Positions 23,479-35,224 of a stretch of 64,000 bases of DNA are shown here, one piece after another. Position numbers and translations under genes: made by a program. The notes under the pieces were generated by a model that had not been told where the DNA came from, ran no database searches, and worked only from the letters and a program-made list of their open reading frames with translations. The first letter of the stretch is position 1. Each line of letters begins with the position of its first letter. This stretch comes from Paramecium pentaurelia (lineage: Eukaryota; Ciliophora; Oligohymenophorea; Peniculida; Parameciidae): positions 1 to 64,000 of the forward strand of contig CAJJDO010000158.1 in the NCBI GenBank assembly GCA_905183005.1. Direction: 5' to 3'.

Positions 23479-24915
23479 TCATGGTTTGCTATTTAATCGT
23501 AATTAATTAAAAGGTGATTGAATTGGTGACTAATTTTGGAACTAGAATTTACCCTGTATTTGTGGTGGAGTTTGATTATTCACTTAATTTGGCTGTTTTG
23601 ATTGTTATTATTAAAAAGCAAAAGGAGGAGCTAAACTGTTTTAGTTAAATGGTTAAAAATTTGCTGATTACTTTTATGGTTATAGGGTCCCAAAGTTATT
23701 TGGAGGCACAAACTATTATTTAGGAATTAAGTTTTCCTCTGTTTGTTTCTAACTTTATTTTACATAATTAAGGAAATCTTATTGAGGAATATTTTTGCCT
23801 GTTATTTAACAATTTTCAAATATTGGAACTCCATAATTAAAGGATCCTTGAATAATAATATTTTAATCTGATAAATGGAGAGAACCCTAACCATGAAATA
23901 CATTATTTTGCCAGGTTCCTGTATATTTGTTTTCCTTATGGTCGTTAGGCTTCCAAATATATGTGCCTTCTCCTTATCTCTTTTCATTATAGAATTTCCC
24001 TATATATTCATGCTATGTCTAATTCTCATCAAATGAAAACATTTCTCCAATTCCATTAATTAAGAATTCCTCATTTATTTTTGAGAAGAAACCTTTATAC
24101 AATGAGAATTAAGTGTTTGAATCAAGTATAACTTTGATACCCCAAAGAAAATCATCCTAATAAAATATACCATAATATAATAAATTCTTTTAATTCCAAC
24201 ATCCAAGTCCAGTTTTTTTTAATTATTTATTATCAAGAAATCCATAATAATTTTATTTTACATCCTTATTTTTATTTTCTGGATTATTAAATTTATCACC
24301 AATAATTTTTAAGAAATTTGGAAAGTCAATACAATTTTTTATTTTTTCAACAATTTCAGTAGTTATTCCATTTTATACTGATGATGATAATAATTTTCGA
24401 CAATAATTAAAAAACTCTTATTCAAAATATTTATCTTACTCAATTCTAAATTTATCAGCATCTAATTTTTCCAAAAAATTCATAGATTTTCCTAAAGTAA
24501 TAGTGATCAATAAATCATTATATTATCCTTCTTAAAATTCTTGAACTAAAAATAATAATCTAGATATTGATTCTGAAATTCCTTATTCTACTTCTATTAA
24601 TATCTTCTAAATTTCATTAAATTTCTCCTTACAATTTTTTAACTAATAACTCGATTCCTTTTTTAATATTTGATCATAATCAATATCGTTATCTTTTTTA
24701 CATATTTCATATATAATTGGTTAAGCCTTTTTTAATTGTTCATTTTGATAATCTCTAAACTTCTCCCTCTTAATATACTCATCTTTCATATTAGTTACTT
24801 TATCATAACAATTTGAGCATATTGCTGATTTTAACTCTCTATTCACTTTTTTGACAAAGTACTCAAAACTCTTATTGATACAATAAAAACATTAATTTCT
24901 ATCATCTTAATTCAT
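23479..24915 (-). CDS. zinc-finger plus MORN-repeat protein
   Basis: Uninterrupted from ATG at 24915 to TGA at 23481-23479: 478 residues, no introns. The N-terminus has paired cysteines (CFYC...ICSNC, spacing about 21) that resemble a small zinc finger. A helical region of about 200 residues follows. Around residues 260-370 are MORN repeats (FINGIGEMFSF-like, YNEKRQGEGTYIW, YTGTWQNNVFHGQGSL). The last 100 residues are rich in Gln, Asn and Pro and probably disordered. Ciliates have many proteins of this build; the function is unknown. It is convergent with the ULK-like kinase, 53 bp between stops. Confidence 0.82.
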
Positions 24916-24964
24916 TTTAATAAATAATAATAATCGAAATAAATTAATGTATATTTTTAATAAC

Positions 24965-25926
24965 TCAATTATCATCAGTTGTGAAATCAAGATCCTTCTA
25001 TAATACTTCTGAAACTTATTCAACAACTTCTTTTTCAACTTCTTAATTTGCATCTTAAAGAGTGATTGTTAATCTTTTAATTTCTGTTTCTAATCTACTT
25101 TGCATTCTTTAAAATCTCTTTCTAATTGAAGGAGATCTAGCTCTTTCATCTTCTTTCTCTTCAATTTATTGTTTAAATTTTGGTTGTGGTTGAGTAGGTT
25201 TAAAATTCAATTTAAAAACTTTAGATAGATTATTAGGAATGCTTTCTTCTATTTCTAGTTCTTCAATAAAACCAGTTTCTACTCTAAATAACCATCCATG
25301 TACCATAACAGCTAAAAAGGATAAATTAATATATTCATACGATGTCCATCTTGCCAAGATTTTTAAACAATTGGATTTTTCCATACATTAAGAACTTATT
25401 CTCTAACATTCATATGAGCTAGACATGCAACTCTATCATCTTCATTCTCTAATTAATTGATTAGATCTTAATGTTTTTCATAAACTAATTTCAAGTTATT
25501 CAACCATAAATCAAGTAATCCTCCAACAGAATCTTATTTCATAGCAGCTTTAACACCTCCACAAAAAGTATGTCCCATAATTACAATATTATGAACTTTT
25601 AAATGCTCAATGGCATATTGGATTACACAATTAATCTAAGAAATTCTTAATAATATAAATACATTTAAATCAGTAGGAACAACTACATTAGCAATATTAC
25701 GATGAATAAAAATCTCTCCAGGATCTGTTTCTGTAATTTCATTAGGTGGAGCTCTGGAATCTGAGCAACCAATCAATAAATATTTTGGATTTTGCCCTTA
25801 AGCAAGTTTTGTAAAGTATTCTGGGTCTTCAGCAGTCTTTTTAGCAACGTAATTTTTGTTTCCTTGTAACGCCTTCGCATATTTCTTCATTTCTGAAATA
25901 CTCTCATGAACTATTTGATTCTACAT
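24965..25926 (-). CDS. beta-carbonic anhydrase with coiled-coil tail
   Basis: ATG at 25926; introns 25662-25636 (27 nt) and 25340-25312 (29 nt); TGA at 24967-24965; 303 residues. The zinc ligands of a beta-class enzyme are all visible: Cys and Asp-Arg in LLIGCSDSRAPP, then His and Cys in IMGHTFCGGVKA. FIHRNIANVV and VREQV also fit the fold. The enzyme interconverts CO2 and bicarbonate. After the catalytic domain (about 215 residues) an unusual 85-residue charged extension follows (RARSPSIRKRF, then LETEIKRLTITLQDANQEVEKE), predicted to be helical coiled coil. No signal peptide, so cytosolic is likely. The start is 49 bp after the neighbouring gene's start in the same direction. Confidence 0.93.
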
Positions 25927-26078
25927 TTTAAAATTATTTGATTATTGGTAAGAACACACTGAATATCAATAAAATAAATAGCATATTAATTAATAAATAA
26001 GTCTTAGTGATGACGTTCTTGATTTTCATCCTAACATACATAAAAAATAAATAAAAATAATTCACTAATACATTTAAA

Positions 26079-27768
26079 TCAATTATTTGTGATATATTTG
26101 AGAATAGTTTAATTACCTTTCTATCTATTTAATGCAAATTTCGACTATTTTATTGCAGAAGATTATTGATGATTTAATTATGGTGACTAAATATCAAGAG
26201 AATGAACACTTCCAATAGTATCAATTCTTCCTTTAAATAAAGGTGATTGGCCAGATAACAAAATAGTTGAATCAATCTCTTTTTATTTTTTTCCTGTTTC
26301 CTTCATGATAATTCCTGGAGAATCATCTGATGATGAATTTGGAGAATTCAGTTATCTACTTGCTTCAAATACAAAATATCTAAAATATTTATTGATAATA
26401 CTATTAATTAATTTAATTTATCCTTAATCCAACATCAATATCCTCATCAATTTCACCTAAATCATTATCACTATCCTCATTGATTTCTGTCTCTTAAATT
26501 TTCTTTGCAATATCATTTATAAATGAATGATTTAAACAGGTAGATACATCTATTCTTAATTTAGGATCCTTTTCTAACATTTTTTTTAATAAATCCATAG
26601 CATCATCTGGTAAGTTTTTTAATTATTTAATTGAAAAATCAATAATTGCTTATCTATTTTATCTCACCATTCTTTTATATGTTTTTGCCAAAAAAGCTGG
26701 TTTTCCAGATAATAATATATAAAAAATAAGACCTAAACTAAATATATCACAAATTTATGAATATTTTTATTTAGTATCTTTCATATTTATTACTTCTGGA
26801 GCTACATAACCTGGAGTTCCACATCTATAAAATAAATATTAATTTTTATTAACATAAGTAGCCAACCCAAAGTCTGCTATAACTACTGATTACAATTAAC
26901 TTATATTTATTCTTCAATTTACTTCTTTTATTTGAATAGAATATTTTCTAATTTTAAGTCTCTATGCATAATGCCTTATTAATGCATTTCTTACAATCCC
27001 AACAAGAGACCTGCAAGTATTTTTTAGACTTCTTATAATTACAAGGACCTTTTATCCCTCATCAAATCAAATAATGAACCTCCAGAGAGCAATTCTAGTA
27101 CCATATAAAGGGAATTTTCAGTTTCATAGACTTCATACAATTTCATTAAATGTTAATTATTTAAATCCCTCATTATTTATATTTCATTTAATATTGACTC
27201 CTTTCCATTATTTTCACTATAAGCCACTTATTTTGAAAATGCTTTTACTGCAAATTATTATCCGTCTTCAATTCTTTCTGCAAAATAAACCTTTATTAAT
27301 TAATAATTAATCGTTAATACTGTTGCAAAATTTCCTTTTCCTATTTTTTTTAAAACTCTAAAATATTGATGAAATTTGTATTAATTTATCCTTAAACGCA
27401 AGAAATCTCTTAACTCCTTGATTAAAATCTCTCCTCCTTCTAATTTTGAATTAATCATCTTATTTCCAAAATCTAAAAGAAATTAAATGCCTATTATTTA
27501 ATTTAAACAGTCTTTATCCCCATTTCTATTATTCTACAAATAAATTATTTCAAATTTTGTATCAAAATCCAGTTTTAGGTATTTATTGGCTATATCGCCA
27601 ACCTAAAATTAAATATTTTAAATATACTTTTCCATACAATATAAATTAATCGAAACAATATAATACTCTTTGTTTACCATTCTGCTTATTTAAAATTAGT
27701 TTCATCACTTCATGGTTATTGGTTAAATTTATATTCTTCGGTATCCTAATCCAAATTTTTTAATTCAT
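26079..27768 (-). CDS. CAMK-like Ser/Thr protein kinase with N-terminal PH-like region
   Basis: ATG at 27768; introns of 25 (27627-27603), 30, 23 and 22 nt; 1590 coding nt = 529 residues; TGA at 26081-26079. Residues 1-100 are beta-rich (IWIRIPKNI, RVLYCFDQFILYG, FEIIYLQNN) and look like the PH-type domain seen before many ciliate kinases (weak). The kinase domain follows: IGKGNFATVY, FAVKAFSK, MHRDLKLENILF, ADFGLAT, CGTPGYVAPE and RIDVSTCLNHSFI. All catalytic residues are present. The C-terminal 120 residues are acidic then Ser/Asn-rich. HRDLKLEN points to the CAMK group; the substrate is unknown. Confidence 0.9.
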
Positions 27769-28003
27769 TAGTATTTTAATAAAATATTTGATATCGACAA
27801 TAATCAAGAAATTATATTTAAATAAATTAATAGATTTTTAATTGAAATTATCTTCACATACATAATTCAAAAGACAAATAAAATAAATTACCTAAATTTT
27901 TGAATAGAATTTTCTGTTTTAATATTAAATTCACAACATATTATTTTACTAATAATTCATCAAGCTAGTTCATAAACCAAACAATCATGTTTATATTAAC
28001 TTT

Positions 28004-28076
28004 GGGAGTATAGCTCAGTTGGGAGAGCGTAAGACTGAAGATCTTAATGTCATGGGTTCGATCCCCATTGTTCCCA
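28004..28076 (+). tRNA. tRNA-Phe (GAA)
   Basis: 73-nt cloverleaf: acceptor GGGAGTA/TGTTCCC (two G-U pairs), D stem GCTC/GAGC, anticodon stem TAAGA/TCTTA with loop CTGAAGA (anticodon GAA), T stem ATGGG/CCCAT with loop TTCGATC, discriminator A. No intron. Boxes A (TAGCTCAGTTGG) and B (GGTTCGATCCC) of an internal Pol III promoter are intact. Confidence 0.97.
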
Positions 28077-28084
28077 TTTTTTTT
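28077..28084 (+). terminator. RNA polymerase III T-run terminator
   Basis: Run of T immediately after the tRNA discriminator base. Confidence 0.85.
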
Positions 28085-28215
28085 TAATTTTACTTAAATA
28101 GATCAAGTAATATTTTATAATTGATTAAATATTTAAATATATACTTCTGTTGATAATAATATGATAAATTAAAATAATAAACCATTTAAGCAATAGATTA
28201 TAAATAAATAATATA

Positions 28216-29217
28216 TCAAAGTTCATATTCATCATCAGAGATCTATCCCTTAAACTTTCTTACTCTTTTGTTCCATTTAACTAAGTTTAATTTTATTTGA
28301 ATACTTTCATGTTTAGATATGTAAGGATCTTACAACAATTCTTAAACTGTTAATCTGATAGGTTCATCTAATTCTTTAACTTCACATATTGCTAATTAAT
28401 TAACAGTTGTTTATGCCAAAGTATCTAAATTACTTAAAATGATATCATCTGAATCTAAAAAAGAATCAATAAAATCTCTATGGATTTGAACTGTAACTTT
28501 CAAAATAGTTACTTATATTGATTTTAAATACTTGGCCATTAAAATTTATTCTTTTTATAGTATTTTAACATCTAGAGAAATAATAAATTTAAATATTACT
28601 TTCAGTCATATTTTTTTTAATTTTCTTTTTCAAAGGTACTTATGCCATTTAATTTAAATACTTTAGACTTTTTTTTCTGTTTCTATCAGAATATATTGAT
28701 ATATTAAAACATTCCTTTACTTATCCATTTTACAATAAACAATTATTTTTGAGAATTTATCTTAGTTTGACTTCTGAAACTTTACTTATAAGTGAGAAAA
28801 AGTTCTTTTATTCAAGTTCTTCTTTTGAATTTAATTCTAAAATGTTTCTGGATATTTAATCAGATAGAACTAACATAAATAAATATATATACTAAATTAT
28901 CCTTGATGATTAAGTATCATAATACCAACATTTGTGGCATTACATTTAGTTTTGTATTCTAAAAAATTATTTGTATTAGCAATAGCTGTACGATCAGTTG
29001 ATAATTAACCTTAAAGAAAATACTGTAATTCATTCAATAACTCTTCTTTGTTTTAATCTTTTTGTGAACATAGTCTTAATTAATAAACGATCTCCATTAA
29101 AGCCATAATTTCTATTTAATTCAATTTATTCATGCTCATTATATTTTATTTTATTAATTTGGCATCATAATCCTTATTCTTCATCTCTAGCATTTAACTT
29201 AAAGCACTAGTAAACAT
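28216..29217 (-). CDS. conserved-looking protein, function unknown
   Basis: ATG at 29217; introns of 23 nt (in the middle) and 28 nt (28599-28572); 951 coding nt = 316 residues; TGA at 28218-28216. The chain is largely helical and charged (MFTSALSQMLEMKNKDYD, LNELQYFLQGQL). There is a basic patch VPLKKKIKKNM near residue 200 and an acidic end SDDEYEL. No signal peptide or membrane segment. I do not recognise the family. Reading the internal region without the second intron would suggest two small overlapping genes; splicing joins them into a single frame, which I prefer. Confidence 0.7.
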
Positions 29218-29794
29218 TTTAAAGATTTTATTATTGTCAATAGGTACTAAATTTGCTACTTATAAATCTGTTGGACTGAAATTTGATTAATTATTAATTT
29301 TACTAAAACATTATACTAAATTTCAAATTATAACGAGAATTCATATTAAATTATTTGAATTATAGATATATTTATTTTATCTTTAATCGATAGTCCCAAT
29401 CTTCTTTTTAAATAATCCATAAACTTAAATCAATAAATATGTTAATATCATAACTTTTTACAAAACTCAATTTTCAACTAAAAATTTAGCTCGAATTTTA
29501 TCTTAATAACTGTTTAATACTACTCATATGTAAATGTAAATATTATATTAAAATTTTGATAAATAAATTTTTGTATTAATCTAAAGAAAATAACAAAAAA
29601 ATTTTTTATTTTGATTTCAAACTTATGAAATAATAAGTATTTGAGATGGATATCAATTATTTTTAATAATAATTTGAGAAGAAAATAATGAAATTTTTTC
29701 TCAATTGTTTATTTAATAATCTGAAAAATCATTATATACAAAAAAATCTTAATAAAATTAAAAATTATGTCATCATATATATATAACTTAGTTA

Positions 29795-31387
29795 TCATTT
29801 GAAAAATAATTCTTTCATTGCAAAGAATTAAACACTATCTGAAACAGAATTATTTTTAAATCTTTTCTATTTAATAATATATAAAAGTTTTTCAACTAAA
29901 AATTTGTAAAGCTTTGTGTATATTGGAAATTAAATATTTTCTACAGAAATACATTCATTAGATTTTCTAAATGTTGCTTAATGTTAAAATAAATTAATTA
30001 TAGCTGCTTAAAAGTCAATAATAGTTTCTGATAATATCATACTATTTTTTTAAAATAATTATGTCATCAAGTACTCTTTTTTGTTACTAAATAAAAAGGC
30101 TTTTATGTCATAAATAATTCTATTCAATTATTTTAAGATAATATTAATAAGGAATTATGAACAAAATAAAATGAAAATAGGAATGACTAAACTCAATATT
30201 AAACTGTTACGAATATCTGTTCGAAATATTGAGGCTAAAATTTCCAAAAATTCTGCTTCTTATTTTAATATAAAATTTGTCTTTAATAGCATGACCATTA
30301 TGAATGGAGAATTAGAAATATTTTTGGTTTCAATAATAAGATTATCTCTACTTAAAGAGTTGAATCTACACAATATATTTGTGGAAATGATATTCTTACA
30401 ATTACTTTCAAATTCTTTTTAATAGTGATGTTAAAATATCTATTCAAGGTCAGAATTGTTGAATCCAGAAAACTCAGATTCATTTAAATGATATAAGGGT
30501 TGGCTTTTAATATTATATAGGTCTGACAACAATACTTTACCAGTCTTATCGATTATTAGAATTTTTGTATCATTACTATTAAATTTAGATAGATCTTCAT
30601 AATTTAAATCAATGCCCTTCACAATAATACCCATAACATCATTGGCTTAATCAAGTAAATTAGTAGTCATAGGAAAATTGATTACATTAGTGATAACCGT
30701 ATATGGATTAACAATATAAGTGGCTTTTGGATCAGTGGCATTAGCAGATGCCTTTAAATGATCTAGATAGTATTACCTTTTAATAGGACTAAAGGTTTTT
30801 GGAAACTATAATCCAATAGTAATACAATATAATTATGATGAATTGTTATTGTTAAAATAATAGATAGGAACAGCACTATCTAATGTAAATTTATATGATG
30901 TTAAAACTGAGGTAGTTTATAAGATGCTATCAACTCCTAAATTTTATAAACTATTTATTGGTTTTCCAAAGAGACCACATGGAACTGAGCTAGTATAACA
31001 ATAAGTATCATTTTGTTTAGGGTCATTTAAACACATCATTGGATATTCTTTAACTTTGAAGCTGTTATTTATCAATAGAGAATCAAAGAGCTAGTTGAAA
31101 TCTCTGACAAAAGAAATTTATTATGCAGTGTGTAATAACGTTAATTCTAGACCTCTTTTGTATACCCACTGATATTCTAAAGAATTTTTAGTTTGTTTCA
31201 AAAATATTTGATGTGAAAATAAGGTTAGCATCTCATGTAAGTAATTTTATGAAACTAATACTGCAATTGTTAGAATAGTAAAGATAAATAAATAAACAAT
31301 CAGAGATGCAATAAGTATTTAAGTTTTAATCTTCCAATCCTTTTTTAAATACCACTTTGGTTGATTCTTTAATTAATTAAGTATCAT
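29795..31387 (-). CDS. two-pass membrane receptor with Cache-like sensor domain
   Basis: ATG at 31387 to TGA at 29797-29795, 530 residues, no introns. A first membrane helix (about residues 22-45, ILIASLIVYLFIFTILTIAVLV) is followed by a large outer region. A second helix lies near residues 398-420 (SLILSLVIPIFILFCSQF), with a cytoplasmic tail of about 110 residues. The outer region ends with FDTKILIIDKTGKVLLSDLY-like text (TKILIIDKTGKVLLSD), the strand-turn-strand typical of Cache/PAS-like extracellular sensors, and has several Cys. No kinase, cyclase or channel domain follows, so signalling must go through partners. The ligand is unknown. The Cache call is by resemblance only. Confidence 0.72.
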
Positions 31388-31521
31388 AAATAATTTAATA
31401 AGATTAAATAATAGTCATTCTTTAATAAATTGTGTAATCATATATTAATCAAAATGCTAGTAAGTGAAAGTTTAATTACAAATTGTTAGTACTTAATATA
31501 TAATATTATATCTTAATATAT

Positions 31522-31543
31522 GTATATATATATATATATATAC
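31522..31543. repeat. (TA)n microsatellite
   Basis: About ten uninterrupted TA units in the short spacer between the receptor gene start and the end of the next gene. Confidence 0.85.
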
Positions 31544-31568
31544 AATGATTAGCATATTATGATGCAAA

Positions 31569-33499
31569 TCAAGTAATCGTTTTCATTCTTTCAGTCTTTT
31601 TTTGTATTGCTTATCTTTTAATAACATCAGTTGTAAGATCTTTCATTTTACTTTCATTCAATCCAAGAAACTCTTCTATATTCAAATAACCTCCTCCACT
31701 TCTTATCAAAATCTTTCCTTATTCCTATTTAATAAATATCCTTTTGTGTCCATATAAATAAACTCCATCAGATTGTCTTTTTAATAATGGTATATATTTC
31801 TCTTTATCAACTCTATTATTAATAAAATTTGCTATTTATTAATCTAAGTCATCTCCCTTTGCTGGTATATATGCTTAATTAGATTCAACAATTTAAGTCA
31901 TCATAGTTTTCAATTATGAATTGTGTAATTCTTTTTCATCATGCTTTTTACTTAAATCAAAAATAGTTTATCTTAAATTGTTTAACTATTATATTATAAA
32001 ATATATATATACTTCTTTCATTTAGTTTTCAATTTGGGATTAAAATTAAGTTACTTTTGAATTTAAAGGTTTTAAATCAGGAAAATCAGGGATTGTATAT
32101 TAAATCTTAAGAGTTTAGAGATTTTATTGAAGTACTGCAATTTTTAAATTTTCAGTTTTTAATTTAGTATTTTCACTCTCCAAAGAATTAATTTATAATA
32201 ATTATTTTGCAATTTGTTCTTTCAATTATCTAATTTCTTTTTCAAGTTCATCATTTTAATGAAATTATTAAAAACCTATTTATCTTTACAAAAGTGCAAT
32301 ATCATCTTATAATTTATAAATTTATTTATCTTTGTTTATTATATCTTTCTCTAATTAAATATTTAATTATTCAAATATTTAATTTTAACAATTTTTCTAT
32401 TCTACAAGACTTAATTTAACTTTTTATTAATTGATATAATTATTTAATCCTTCTAATTATTCTTCTTATGATTATATTTTCTATTTCAAAATTTCATTCT
32501 CTTATTCTAATTTCTGTTCTTTATCTTTTAATATATTAACCTATTTTATAATTTTATATTAATACTTCTTCATTTTTCAATCTCTAAATTTATTATTGTT
32601 TATCCAATAAATCCTTTTCATATTAACTTGATACCTATTATAAAACCTATTCAAGATCCTTCTTCTATTTTGCATAAAGTTAAAGCATCTATTTATTTTG
32701 ATCTTGATTTTCAATATTTGATTATAAATGTTATATTGTAGCTTATTTATCTTGAATAATTTCATGCATTTATTCAATTTTTAATTATTACTCTATGGAA
32801 AGTGATTGAAGATCATCAAATTTCTATTATAATTCAATTAATTCATTAGATTATCGAATATGTTTTTCTTAAAGTGTTTCATTCTAATTTGTTAAATCTT
32901 CAGATAATTATGAAATAAATTATTGTAATTACTTTCTTTTTGCTTAACTAATTTCTAATTCATTCAAATAATCATTTCTTTCTCTCATTTTTAATAGTTT
33001 ATTCTCTTCTTTAACTGTTTCATATTGTTATTTTAACAGTTCATTTTAGTTCTGTTATTTTATGGAATTAGGTTATTAATTAATTAATTATTAAGTCTTT
33101 ACCTTTTGTTATCTCTCTTTAGTTCTAGTCTTGTATGACTTTAAATAATGTCTCAAAGGACTTTGATGAGATTGATTGGCTTCAAATTTAATATCTTTAG
33201 ATAGAAGAAATAAAATGTAATATTTTCCCTTCAAGTCTTTTAATTGAAATTAATCAGTAAGTTCAATTTCATCTGTTTACTCTTTGGGTACTGGAATAGT
33301 CAACACAGCAATGTTTTCAAATTCAAATAGAATGTGATCAGGAATGTAACTTTGTTTAAGTTAGATAGTATAATTACGAAATATCAAAAAATTATGCTTC
33401 TTAAGAAGGTAACTCTAATGATTTTGAGATTTCATTTATTTTAATATTGCATTTGCAATTAGTTTTAGTTTTAATGGCAACAACGCATTTGAAATTCAT
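31569..33499 (-). CDS. coiled-coil protein with C-terminal GAR (GAS2-like) domain
   Basis: ATG at 33499; a 28-nt intron near residue 45 and a 27-nt intron near residue 490 are clear. The spliced length with only these is not a multiple of three, so one more small intron is missing from my model. The N-terminal 130 residues look globular (FEFENIAVLTIPVPKE, YYILFLLSKDIKF). The middle, about 350 residues, is Gln/Glu/Lys-rich coiled coil. The last 90 residues contain SDGVYLYGHKRIFIK...KILIRSGGGYLNIEEFL, matching the GAR domain core (Y-x-x-G...V-R-V-G-G-G-W-x-x-L-x-E-F-L) that binds microtubules in GAS2 and spectraplakin proteins. A cortical or ciliary microtubule role is inferred. TGA at 31571-31569. 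Confidence 0.8.
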
Positions 33500-33545
33500 G
33501 AAATTAATTATTATATGTTATTTTTAATATAATTATTTTTTGTTT

Positions 33546-34195
33546 TCATTTTTTGATAGTAGAGTCATCTTCTGATAAATCCTTATAATCTAGATTAAAA
33601 TATTATTAATTACTTTAAAGGTATGTTTGAATAAACAATCCATTTTCATTAATAAATGTTTCAGCCTTTTGATAATCTTTACCAACCATATTAAGAATGA
33701 TTGCTATGTCTTCATCATTAGCTTCTTAAAAATTAAGTTTTAATTAATCAAACAATTTAGAAACTATGATAATTTAAAATGATACATACATTTGTCTTCT
33801 TGTTTCTCATATACTCTAATGAATTTTGCCTTTACATTTGATTAAGCATATTGTAATTATTATCTTTCAGCTCCTATTTATACATGTTTAATCTTTTAAT
33901 AAGAATGTTTAATCGGTTCTTTACGAGACTTGATTACTTTTCTCTTCTAAGGTCTATAGAGTGGTTTAGGTGGTTTTTTGATAACTCTCTTAGGTAATTG
34001 AGGGGATGGGGAACTTTCATAATCGTATAACTTTCCTTGAGCTTCTAGTGTATCAAGGTCCAGCAATTTGGCTATTTATTTTTAGGACTGAGTTGTATTA
34101 ATAGTTTATGTAGGAATTGATTTTTCAATTTTTGGGACTTCCACACATTCTTCATCATCTGAGATAATTATAATTTGCTATTATTAAGTTGGCAT
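33546..34195 (-). CDS. small basic protein of unknown function
   Basis: ATG at 34195; one 26-nt intron; 207 residues; TGA at 33548-33546. It opens with a Gln run and an acidic stretch (IIIISDDEECVEV), which looks like a SUMO-interacting motif (hydrophobic run followed by acids; inference). A basic Pro/Lys/Arg segment follows (PKRVIKKPPKPLYRPQKRK), suggesting a nuclear protein. The C-terminal 50 residues (LNFQEANDEDIAIILNMVG...AETFINENG) resemble the three-helix CUE/UBA-like ubiquitin-binding fold, but weakly. It ends only 46 bp before the upstream-strand neighbour's start, same direction. Confidence 0.7.
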
Positions 34196-35224
34196 TTGTG
34201 TCTATTGATATATGGGGGGTTTGTAATGTAGAATATTATAGTAATTGCAATTTTGTTGTTGTATAAATTATGGGTAGAGGTATACAGGGGGTTAGTAAGA
34301 GTATTAAATGTATTTATAAGGAAAAGAATGTGGATGCATGTTTGAGTGGCTTATGAATTTTAGTTTTAATTTAATTTTTTTTAATGTTTCAGATTAAGAA
34401 AAGGAAATTCGTTTTAAATATCTTATTTAAAAATGAAATAAAATTGATTATTTATAATATCATTCACTAACAAGTTTCATAGTTTCAACAAATTAAGAAT
34501 CATTTAATATTCCAGAACTTATATCCAAGATACTAAGATCTTAATTTTTTGATCCTTTAAAAATTAAAATATCTCTTTACTTATGCATCATCTATACAAA
34601 ATACTACCTAGTATATGGAGATCCAATATATATTATTTAAGAAGAACTACTATTCTAACTGTTAATGACAAATATCATAGAGTAATAAGAGAAATTCTAA
34701 AAATCTTATCTAAATACACTTCAAATTGTAATCTTATAAACAAGATAATTAATAAAAATGCATAAAATTCTAACTCATTTTCAAACTATTGTGAAGAATT
34801 CCTTTAATTATAGTAAAAAATTAAAAATAATAATTTATAATATTCTTCTATTTATTAAAACTTTGAATTTTAAATCTATGCAAATTGCGACAGGCAATAA
34901 TCCTTCATAAATTAGAACAGGAGATATCTAAGTATATAATCAAATAAAGAAAACTTGTTTCTATTAAAAATGAACAAATTATTTGATTATAAAAATCCTA
35001 TAAATATTTATAAGCAATATTATGGAGATTATAAATTGAAATAAAACAATATGTAAAAATAATACAAACTTTTATGGATATTTTTGATTATTTATTTTGA
35101 ATTCATATGAGTCTGTATGTTTTATAAATAAATATTAATCAACATATGTATGATGATTTATAATGGAGATTTAATTATATTCTGCATTCTTGTCATATAT
35201 TTGAATAATTTAATATTTAATATT
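34196..35224. other. 1-kb spacer without a supported gene
   Basis: Lies between the starts of two divergent genes. Short frames occur on both strands but none has splice-consistent continuation or a recognisable motif. 34196-34380 is G/T-rich on the plus strand (A/C on the coding strand of the left gene) and probably promoter or 5' leader. Confidence 0.45.

Noticed and set aside
27074..27310. 78-codon plus-strand ORF.
   Set aside because: Antisense to the kinase domain of the 26079-27768 gene, including its Gly loop and an intron.
30171..30422. 83-codon plus-strand ORF.
   Set aside because: It lies antisense inside the continuous 530-codon minus-strand receptor gene; it exists only because TGA and TAA/TAG are sparse on the opposite strand.
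32577..32777. 66-codon minus-strand ORF with Met start.
   Set aside because: Wrong frame within the coiled-coil/GAR gene; the true frame reads Gln-rich helix (QLYAKQKKDLEQ).
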